Shown: piece by piece, positions 6,261 to 11,873 of the stretch
How positions within the stretch are numbered: position 1 is the first letter of the stretch
Layout: each line of letters begins with the position of its first letter
NCBI GenBank assembly: GCA_016929355.1
Contig: JAFGJA010000399.1
Span: forward strand, 1-11,873
Length of the DNA: 11,873 bases
Direction of reading: 5' to 3'
Origin: Anaerolineae bacterium
GTDB taxonomy: Bacteria > Chloroflexota > Anaerolineae > Aggregatilineales > Aggregatilineaceae
Notes under the pieces: generated by a model
The model's input: the letters and a program-made list of their open reading frames with translations, nothing else
Told to the model about the DNA's origin: nothing
Databases searched by the model: none
Made by a program: the position numbers and the translations under genes

Positions 6261-8189
6261 ATGAGTCGTTTTCGGTCCTGGTTTGCTAATTTGACCATCC
6301 GCCATAAGCTAATGTGGGGCTTTGGCTTGATGGTCTTTCTCATTTTTATCGCTAGCCTGCTCAACCTTTGGACGCAAAACAATGCGCATCACACCAACCG
6401 CGAGATGATCGCGGCTGCCGATCAAGCGCTCCTGGCGGAGCAATTGCGCTCGAACGCTATCGCCGCAGACCGCAGCATCAAAGAAGGGGTACTGGGCTAT
6501 CTTTCGCGCGGGGTGGATAGCATGATTGATCCCTTCAATGGTGCGGATCAATTCTTGCAAGATAGTCTAAACACGTTAGCCGAGATCCGCCAAAACACCG
6601 CTGACCCGGCCCAACATGAAACGCTCGACGTGCTCGAAGAGAACCTTACCTCGATCCAAACCGGAATGGTTTCGATTATCGTGCCGCAGGCGGAACAGCG
6701 CGGTAATGCGACCACCGGGCAAATTGGGGAACTGGTCAGTGAGCTAAACGATATTCAGAACGTGCTGGATGCTGATACGCATCCGGCGCTGGTCGCCGAG
6801 TTTGAAGCGCTCAAGGTTGCGCTGGCCGATTTCCTGCCCGATCCGGGTACGGTCACGGCAGCAATGACAACCATCAACACCAAAATAGCCAACATAAAAA
6901 CCCTGCTGGCTGATACAAATTTACCCGACTCAGAACAGGCCAGGCTGGTGGACTATTTCAGCACGGCTGAACTGGATATAGCCACCTTCATCGCCTCCGA
7001 TCTGGTGATGGGGTTACGCATTGCGGATTCCATCGAAAAAGTGGATGCAACCTCGCTGGCCGTTTCGGAATATGTGGATTTCCAGACTCAAGCCCAGGCA
7101 ACAGCCCAAAACAAACTGGACGAACAGCGTGAGCGCGTCCAGATCGTCCAATTTGTAATCACCGGGCTGGTCATCGTGCTGGCCCTGGGCCTATCCATGA
7201 TCATCAGTTTGCCCATTGTGCAGCCCCTGCAAGCGCTCACCACCGTCACCAAACAGATCGCCCAGGGCAACTATGACCGGCAAACGCATATCACATCGCG
7301 CGACGAAATCGGCCAACTTGCCCAGTCCATTGATGCGATGGTGCAGGTGATCAAAACGCGTGAGACCGATTTGCGCGAACAAACCAACCAACTGCGCATC
7401 GCCACCGCCCAGGCCAACGAAGCCTCGCGCGTCAAAAGCGAATTTCTCGCCAGCGTATCGCACGAACTGCGCACCCCGCTTAATGCGATCATCGGCTTCA
7501 GCGATCTCCTTATATTGGGCGTGGCGGGCGAACTCAATGACAAGCAGCGCCACCAAATTGACCGCCTGCGCCAGAATGGGCAGCGCTTACTCGAACTGGT
7601 CAACGATGTGCTTGACCTCGCCCGCATCGAGGCCAAGCGCGTCGAGATTTCAGCCAAACCATTCCAGCCCCGTGACCTGATCGAGTCAATCCAAAATCAA
7701 GTCGCGCCCCTGGCAACCAAGAAAGCGCTGGAATTCAAAAACGTGATCGATCCCGCGCTGCCGGATACTCTGATAGGGGATGACAAACGCATCAGCCAGG
7801 TCATCATCAACCTGCTATCGAATGCGTTTAAGTTCACCGAAAAAGGACAGGTCACGCTGATCGCCGCGCCCGGTAAAGACAACCCCGCCACCTGGAGCAT
7901 TGCCGTTCAGGATACCGGGATGGGCATTCCCCCCCATGCCTTAGACCTCATCTTTGAAGAATTCCGGCAGGTGGATGGGAGTCCGACGCGCGCTTATGGG
8001 GGCACGGGCCTGGGGCTGGCAATCTCGCGCCAACTTACGCGGATGATGGGCGGGCAGATTGCGGTCGCCAGTCAACTTGGCGTGGGCAGCACCTTCACCG
8101 TCACACTGCCCATAGATATGAGCATGACTGACCAGGAACTCGCCCGCGAAGAAACGGCGGCTGTCCGTGTGCCCGTTGAGGAGAGGTAA
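6261..8189 (+). CDS. Membrane sensor histidine kinase with HAMP domain
   Basis: The 642-residue protein has a first membrane segment at about 18-38, a mostly helical extracytoplasmic sensor region (about 40-295), and a second membrane segment at about 297-318. A HAMP domain follows (about 319-372, PIVQPLQALTTVTKQIAQGN ... DEIGQLAQSID), then a short coiled linker. The HisKA region contains SHELRTPLNAI with phospho-acceptor H401. The ATPase domain shows the N box (NLLSNAFKFT, N517 and N521), DTGMGI (551-556), FEEF (565-568) and GGTGLGL (580-586), so it appears fully active. It should autophosphorylate and pass phosphate to the two receivers encoded just downstream. The frame can be extended to a TTG at 6204, but the ATG at 6261 is preferred because GGGGAAG (6247-6253) precedes it and the -10 box lies inside the longer version. 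The signal it senses is unknown. Confidence 0.93.
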   Translation: MSRFRSWFANLTIRHKLMWGFGLMVFLIFIASLLNLWTQNNAHHTNREMIAAADQALLAEQLRSNAIAADRSIKEGVLGYLSRGVDSMIDPFNGADQFLQDSLNTLAEIRQNTADPAQHETLDVLEENLTSIQTGMVSIIVPQAEQRGNATTGQIGELVSELNDIQNVLDADTHPALVAEFEALKVALADFLPDPGTVTAAMTTINTKIANIKTLLADTNLPDSEQARLVDYFSTAELDIATFIASDLVMGLRIADSIEKVDATSLAVSEYVDFQTQAQATAQNKLDEQRERVQIVQFVITGLVIVLALGLSMIISLPIVQPLQALTTVTKQIAQGNYDRQTHITSRDEIGQLAQSIDAMVQVIKTRETDLREQTNQLRIATAQANEASRVKSEFLASVSHELRTPLNAIIGFSDLLILGVAGELNDKQRHQIDRLRQNGQRLLELVNDVLDLARIEAKRVEISAKPFQPRDLIESIQNQVAPLATKKALEFKNVIDPALPDTLIGDDKRISQVIINLLSNAFKFTEKGQVTLIAAPGKDNPATWSIAVQDTGMGIPPHALDLIFEEFRQVDGSPTRAYGGTGLGLAISRQLTRMMGGQIAVASQLGVGSTFTVTLPIDMSMTDQELAREETAAVRVPVEER

Positions 8190-8191
8190 GC

Positions 8192-8659
8192 ATGTCAGGC
8201 GATACGCAATTATCTATCTTGATTGTTGATGATGAACCGGATAACCTTGAAGTGGTGTTTGAAATCCTGACGTTTGGCGGCTGGACCGTTAAAACAGCAG
8301 CACATGGCGGCAAAGCGCTGGACATCCTCCAAACCTTTACCCCAGATGTCATTCTGCTGGACCTATCTATGCCGGTGATGGATGGCTGGGAAACGCACAA
8401 GCAACTGCGCACCAACCCGCACTATCACCATATTCCAATCATCGCACTGACGGCTCATGCAATGCATGGGGATGAAAAACAGATTCTCGCCGCCGGATTC
8501 GACGGATATCTCGCCAAGCCGATCAGTGTGCCCACCATCAACGCCGATATTCAAGCGATTCGCGAAAAATTTCAGGCCGCTACCACGGAATCGGATGCAC
8601 CCAACACCGCATCTCCCGCACCCGATACCCAACCGGATTCAACCCCAACGAAAGGATAA
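8192..8659 (+). CDS. Single-domain response regulator (CheY-like receiver) with acidic tail
   Basis: The first 125 or so residues are a complete receiver: the acidic pair D13-D14 (LIVDDEPDN), phospho-acceptor D57 (VILLDLSMPVMDGW), T87 (IIALTAHA) and K109 (GYLAKPIS). The last 25 or so residues are a Pro/Thr/Asp/Ala-rich tail, probably disordered. There is no DNA-binding, cyclase or other output domain. It starts 2 bases after the kinase stop codon, and its ribosome site (GAGGAGAGG) lies within the end of the kinase gene, so the two are translationally coupled. It should be a phosphorylation target of the kinase. The output partner is not visible here; it may act by protein contact or as a phosphate relay. 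Confidence 0.93.
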   Translation: MSGDTQLSILIVDDEPDNLEVVFEILTFGGWTVKTAAHGGKALDILQTFTPDVILLDLSMPVMDGWETHKQLRTNPHYHHIPIIALTAHAMHGDEKQILAAGFDGYLAKPISVPTINADIQAIREKFQAATTESDAPNTASPAPDTQPDSTPTKG

Positions 8660-8665
8660 CGGGTT

Positions 8666-9046
8666 ATGTCGATAGCAGATTGGCAGATTTTGATAGTCGA
8701 AGATGAAAACGACAGCCACGAAGTAGTCCAAACCATCTTAGCCTATCACAACATCCAGAGCATCCACGCCGCGACAGCCGAAGATGCGCTGGTGATGCTG
8801 GCAGACACCACGCCCACACTGATCATCATCGATCTGGCGCTGCCGGGCATGGATGGCTGGCAGCTGCTCGCCGCTCTTAACACAATGGCCCATCTCGCCA
8901 ACGTGCCGCGCGTCGCTATCACTGCTTATCACCATCTTGAACTGGCCGATCAAGCGCTTGCCGCCGGCTTTGACGCCTATTTCGCCAAACCGATTGAAGC
9001 TGCCTCGTTTGTCCATGACCTGGCTGCCGTCATCGAAAATAAGTGA
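8666..9046 (+). CDS. Second single-domain response regulator
   Basis: This 126-residue protein is only a receiver domain. It has the acidic pair E12-D13 (LIVEDEND), phospho-acceptor D56 (LIIIDLALPGMDGW), T86 (VAITAYHH) and K108 (AYFAKPIE). It begins 6 bases after the preceding stop, with AAAGGA (8651-8656) overlapping the end of that gene, and is the last gene of the kinase operon. It clearly differs from the first receiver, with E12 in place of D13 and no tail, so the two may have different lifetimes or partners. One could act as a phosphate sink, but that is inference. It ends 9 bases short of the converging gene at 9056, and I see no terminator between them. Confidence 0.93.
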   Translation: MSIADWQILIVEDENDSHEVVQTILAYHNIQSIHAATAEDALVMLADTTPTLIIIDLALPGMDGWQLLAALNTMAHLANVPRVAITAYHHLELADQALAAGFDAYFAKPIEAASFVHDLAAVIENK

Positions 9047-9055
9047 AGGCGCGCT

Positions 9056-9493
9056 CTAGCCCCCGGCGATCAACGGTAAACTAAACGTCACCAATGCGCG
9101 CTGCCACTCGCCGCGACCGGCTGGTAGATCATCCAGCAACGCGACGAGTTCCGGCAGCGCCGCCGCGATCACCTCACGCGGCAGGGCGGCGTGGCGATCC
9201 AGCATATTATTCAAGTGATCGGGCGTGGTCAAATAACCCAAGACCCAATTCCCCAGCGTAAACCCGCTCATGATCGTATTGCTCAACCCGTATTTCGCCT
9301 TAATCGGCGCTAACCCCTTGTCATACACGGCGCGGACATGCCCCAAGGTTTGGCGCAGCACATCCGCATCCAGTTGGTTCACTACCGCTTGATAGGCGGG
9401 ATCGTCATAGATTGCGGCGGGCGGCAGCGCGAGTAAACGTTCGACTTCATTCACTGAAAGCCCCATATATGTTGCCATAGTTTCGGTTTGCAT
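9056..9493 (-). CDS. Conserved-looking hypothetical protein, 145 residues
   Basis: I do not recognise this protein. It has no signal peptide and no clear membrane segment, and appears largely helical. Features seen are an N-terminal part MATYMGLSVNEVERLLALP, a central AVYDKGLAPIKAKYGLSNTI and FTLGNWVLGYLTTPDHL, and a C-terminal helix ELVALLDDL. It is probably a soluble cytoplasmic protein. The start at 9493 is well fixed: AAGGAGGT (9501-9508, minus strand) is a near-perfect Shine-Dalgarno site 7 bases before the ATG, the strongest in the window, suggesting high translation. It lies 155 bases downstream of the second GH3 gene on the same strand, with a candidate promoter of its own between them, and converges on the kinase operon. 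Confidence 0.8.
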   Translation of the reverse strand: MQTETMATYMGLSVNEVERLLALPPAAIYDDPAYQAVVNQLDADVLRQTLGHVRAVYDKGLAPIKAKYGLSNTIMSGFTLGNWVLGYLTTPDHLNNMLDRHAALPREVIAAALPELVALLDDLPAGRGEWQRALVTFSLPLIAGG

Positions 9494-9543
9494 CCGATAA
9501 ACCTCCTTGACTGAGGCATAAAAATCGCGTGGTCAATATGCTA

Positions 9544-9572
9544 TATATACAGCTTTCCGGGGAAATTGCCCA
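9544..9572 (-). promoter_or_regulatory. Candidate promoter of the 145-residue protein gene
   Basis: On the minus strand TGGGCA (9567-9572) and TATATA (9544-9549) are 17 bases apart, each matching 4 of 6 consensus positions. A start near 9537 gives a leader of about 45 bases. A second option, TTGATG with TATAGT slightly upstream, has a short 15-base spacer. Both are weak matches in an AT-rich stretch. Confidence 0.3.
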
Positions 9573-9622
9573 TATTGATTCCACTATACACCCGAATCTC
9601 GGTCATCAAAACACACACCGCC

Positions 9623-9653
9623 CATAACGGTAAAATTGAACCCAACCGCTATG
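9623..9653 (-). terminator. Hairpin overlapping the stop codon of the second GH3 gene
   Basis: CATAACGGT (9623-9631) and ACCGCTATG (9645-9653) pair over 9 positions with one G-T, around a 13-base loop. The GH3 stop codon lies within the upstream arm as read on the minus strand. The following minus-strand sequence (GTGTGTGTTTTG) is only moderately T-rich, so it may be a weak terminator or a 3'-end stabiliser. Confidence 0.3.
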
Positions 9654-11661
9654 ACGCCGGATAACTCAGCCCATGCCCAAACGGGAACACCGGATTCTCC
9701 GAGTCAAACGGCACATCAGAACGCTGCGCGCGAACGGCTTCCATTGAACGCGGCAGTTCCATCGGCAGTTTGCCGGACGGATTAAACACGCCAAAAATCG
9801 CATCCAACACGACCTCATCCACCGCGCCAAATGTGCCAAACAACCCGGCACACTGCTCCGCGATCTCCGGGATCACGGCGGCGCGTTCGAGGTAAATGTC
9901 TACAATGGTGGGCACGGTCTGCAAGATCGACAGAATCCGCGCTTTTTCTGCGCCCTTAAAATCAAGATCGCCCTGGTGGAAAAAGCGTTCCAGAAAATGC
10001 TTACCACGCGGTGGATCGTGAGGCGTCGCCAGACGCAAGATCGCAAAATCGGCTTCCTCTGGCGTAGCGACCACCTCACCATAGCGAGCGGCGATCTCCG
10101 GCGCGATATTCTCGATGTACAGTTTCAGGCGATCCGGTTGGTTGGCGGCTTGCAGAGTGAGCGGCAGCGCCGGATGAGTCCCCGATCCATTGGCGCGTGT
10201 GCCGCCTTCGATCATGCCATTTTTGAGCAGCACCACGCTTTTACGCTGCGCCGCGATCCCCGCCGCTTTGAATACCGGCGTGCCGATCCGTTGGCGCACG
10301 GTGGCAGCATCAATATACGGATCATCGAACAAACCCAGTTGGAATTTCAGGCGCAGCAGGCGGCGCACGGAGTCATCGATCCGCGCTTCGGAAATTTGGC
10401 CCGCGCGCACCAGATCGATGATGTGCTGCGGCGAAAACTGCCCGCCAAATTGATCCACGCCCGCATTAACGGCTTTTAGATAGCGTTCCGGCACGCTCAA
10501 ATGCTCCACGCCCCACGAGGTCGAGTCCATCATTTTGATCAGGCCGAACATTTTGTTCGTTTCTGCGATCATCCAGTCGGAACAGATCACGCCCTCAAAT
10601 CCGAAACGCTCGCGCAGCATCCCGGTAATGATCTCCTTGTTGAACGCCATCCCGACATCCTCGCTCGTCTGCCCCATTGGGATACCGTAGTACGGCATGA
10701 CCTGCGTCACGCCCGCCGCAAATGCCGCTTTGAACGGGATCAGGTGATGTTCGAAGTTGTTGCCGGGATAAACCTGCTCGCGCCCGTAGGAAAAATGTGG
10801 ATCGAGTCCGTCTTTTTGCGGGCCGCCGCCGGGAAAATGCTTGACCATGCACGAGACACTCGCCGGGCCAAATTCCGCACCCTGGAACCCGCGAATATAA
10901 GCGGCAGTCATGGCCGCGCTGAGTTCGGCATCTTCGCCAAACGTGCCGCCCATGCGCGCCCAACGCGGTTCGGTAGCGAGATCGGCCATCGGGTGCAGTG
11001 CCGCGCGGATACCGAGCGCGATGTATTCCTGCCGCGCAATATCGCCAAACTGCTCGACCAGTTCTACATCACGAGTCGCCGCGAGTCCGAGCGCTTCGGG
11101 CCAATGCGAAAAATCGTCCATCTTGATCCCTGCGCCGGGGTTGTTCATAGTCGAGTGGCGTGGATCAGTGCTGATCGTGACCGGAATCCCCAGGCGAGTA
11201 CGTTCGGCCAAGCGCTGCAAGTTGTTATACCACCGCGCGGTAGCTTCGATGTCGCGCGCCATGACAACGTTAAAATGCTTGATGTGGCGGTTGACCACCA
11301 TCTCGGACGTGCCATAGGGCATCATCATCGAAGGCGTTTCTTCCAGTTCGCCGGATTTCGGCGCGTTGATCATCGGGTGCATCATCATCCCGACTTTTTC
11401 TTCCAGCGTCATCTGCCCCAACAAATCCTCGACGCGCTCATCCACCAGGCGGCGGTGATCTTCGTAGATGTCCAATTTGCCGTTTTTGTTGAGATCGCGG
11501 AATTGGAGTCCATCAACGGTCAACGTGGGTGCATCCGGGCCAAGGGAACGCCGGGCCTGCTGCGTCTGCTGCTGCGCGCGCACGAAAAACCGGGCGATCC
11601 TGCCGATCAGCGCAAGGAGGGGGATCAGGGCGAGAGCGAGCAGTAATTTAAATAGTTTCAT
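9649..11661 (-). CDS. Glycoside hydrolase family 3, membrane-anchored or secreted, two-domain type
   Basis: The 670-residue protein starts with a hydrophobic segment (MKLFKLLLALALIPLLALIG, continuing RIARFFVRAQ). This is either a signal peptide or, since no clear cleavage site follows and the next part is basic, a membrane anchor. Residues 56-68 (DLNKNGKLDIYED) match an EF-hand calcium loop, then MTLEEKVGMM opens the TIM barrel. Barrel motifs are STDPRHS (164-170), MVKHFPGGG (272-280) and the nucleophile D362 in VICSDWM. The second domain runs from about 470 to PFGHGLSY (660-667). The protein stops there, so the FnIII domain of the other GH3 is absent. The usual EGxDR acid/base motif is not seen; ILRLATPHDPPRG (541-553) occupies the comparable area, and I cannot name the acid/base. 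It probably releases terminal beta-linked sugars outside the cytoplasm. The ATG at 11661 has GAGGT 9 bases upstream (11671-11675). Confidence 0.92.
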   Translation of the reverse strand: MKLFKLLLALALIPLLALIGRIARFFVRAQQQTQQARRSLGPDAPTLTVDGLQFRDLNKNGKLDIYEDHRRLVDERVEDLLGQMTLEEKVGMMMHPMINAPKSGELEETPSMMMPYGTSEMVVNRHIKHFNVVMARDIEATARWYNNLQRLAERTRLGIPVTISTDPRHSTMNNPGAGIKMDDFSHWPEALGLAATRDVELVEQFGDIARQEYIALGIRAALHPMADLATEPRWARMGGTFGEDAELSAAMTAAYIRGFQGAEFGPASVSCMVKHFPGGGPQKDGLDPHFSYGREQVYPGNNFEHHLIPFKAAFAAGVTQVMPYYGIPMGQTSEDVGMAFNKEIITGMLRERFGFEGVICSDWMIAETNKMFGLIKMMDSTSWGVEHLSVPERYLKAVNAGVDQFGGQFSPQHIIDLVRAGQISEARIDDSVRRLLRLKFQLGLFDDPYIDAATVRQRIGTPVFKAAGIAAQRKSVVLLKNGMIEGGTRANGSGTHPALPLTLQAANQPDRLKLYIENIAPEIAARYGEVVATPEEADFAILRLATPHDPPRGKHFLERFFHQGDLDFKGAEKARILSILQTVPTIVDIYLERAAVIPEIAEQCAGLFGTFGAVDEVVLDAIFGVFNPSGKLPMELPRSMEAVRAQRSDVPFDSENPVFPFGHGLSYPAS

Positions 11662-11680
11662 AAAAGGTGAACCTCACACA

Positions 11681-11703
11681 TGCGTATCGTGAAATCATAC
11701 GCA
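11681..11703. promoter_or_regulatory. Inverted repeat at the start site of the second GH3 gene, probable operator
   Basis: TGCGTAT (11681-11687) and ATACGCA (11697-11703) are perfect inverted arms around 9 bases. The repeat covers the predicted transcription start, directly downstream of the -10 box at 11706-11711 and just before the ribosome site. That is the classic place for a repressor to block transcription. No regulator gene lies in the window. A leader hairpin is the alternative. Confidence 0.45.
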
Positions 11704-11705
11704 CC

Positions 11706-11735
11706 ATTATGGGGCAAGATCATGGGCAGGGGCAA
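11706..11735 (-). promoter_or_regulatory. Promoter of the second GH3 gene
   Basis: On the minus strand TTGCCC (11730-11735) and CATAAT (11706-11711) are separated by 18 bases, matching 4 and 5 of 6 consensus positions. The predicted start is near 11699, inside the adjacent inverted repeat. Confidence 0.4.
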
Positions 11736-11740
11736 GTTTT

Positions 11741-11766
11741 CCCCCTCTCCGCGCGTAGAGAGGGGG
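11741..11766. repeat. GC-rich palindrome related to the 5028-5142 repeat
   Basis: CCCCCTCTC (11741-11749) and GAGAGGGGG (11758-11766) form a perfect 9-pair hairpin with an 8-base loop. The left arm repeats CCCCCTCTCC found at 5041-5050, so this is probably a short or decayed member of the same repeat class. It lies just upstream of the GH3 promoter. Confidence 0.5.
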
Positions 11767-11813
11767 ATAAGCTGAGGTTAACTAGGACACGATGGCCTAT
11801 GTTTAACCAGGGT

Positions 11814-11873
11814 TTTGTAGGGGTGGACCAATGTGTCCGCCCTGGGCCGACACGCTGGTCGGCCCCTACGAAA
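11814..11873. repeat. Palindromic repeat at the right edge, possibly cut by the window end
   Basis: The outer arms GTAGGGG (11817-11823) and CCCCTAC (11863-11869) are perfect inverted repeats with TTT and GAAA outside them. Within lie two hairpins: GGGTGGAC (11821-11828) with GTCCGCCC (11835-11842), 8 pairs including one T-G, and GGCCGAC (11845-11851) with GTCGGCC (11858-11864). The whole folds as a three-way cruciform, typical of a dispersed repeat unit. It differs from the C-run repeats and is a second family. Apart from the two repeats, the promoter and the inverted repeat, I see no gene in 11662-11873. Confidence 0.6.

Noticed and set aside
10501..11646. Long plus-strand frame (381 codons) opposite the second GH3 gene
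   Set aside because: Same antisense composition; the GH3 motifs on the other strand decide the coding strand.

Overview
The window looks like chromosomal DNA of a Chloroflexota bacterium, probably of the Anaerolineae. This rests on style, not a database match: TPTATP-type linkers after signal peptides, a large secreted beta-helix protein, receiver-only regulators behind a HAMP histidine kinase, and GC-rich palindromic repeats of a kind I associate with this phylum. The coding DNA is clearly GC-rich, except the first 300 bases (about 44% GC by hand count). No phage, transposase, CRISPR array, tRNA or rRNA was seen.

Layout. Bases 1-300 hold the start of a secreted protein on the minus strand, cut by the window edge, with its own promoter. 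Bases 482-2746 (minus) encode a cytoplasmic family 3 glycoside hydrolase, a probable beta-glucosidase. Bases 2747-3332 are mostly non-coding but hold what looks like a complete small transcription unit on the plus strand: a promoter, a 42-codon reading frame, a strongly folded and partly duplicated 3' region, and an intrinsic terminator. Bases 3333-6143 (plus) encode a 936-residue secreted protein with an N-terminal right-handed beta-helix and a C-terminal TolB/PD40-like region. The junction between them is filled by a palindromic repeat that is read in frame. Bases 6261-9046 (plus) form a tight operon of one membrane histidine kinase and two single-domain response regulators. Bases 9056-9493 (minus) encode an unrecognised 145-residue protein with a near-perfect Shine-Dalgarno site. 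Bases 9649-11661 (minus) encode a second family 3 hydrolase, from a different branch, with an N-terminal membrane or signal segment. Its upstream region has a promoter with an inverted repeat at the expected transcription start. Two further palindromic repeats close the window (11741-11766 and 11814-11873).

How it may fit together. The two hydrolases could act in sequence on beta-linked oligosaccharides, one outside or at the membrane and one inside the cell, but they are not in one operon and no transporter or sugar regulator lies here. The kinase and its two receivers form a signalling unit with no output domain in the window. The beta-helix protein could bind or cut a polysaccharide, but no catalytic residues could be assigned.

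The observations most worth following are the in-frame palindromic repeat inside the secreted protein and the compact transcription unit at 2851-3201. I found no clear evidence of a new multi-gene defence or metabolic system.
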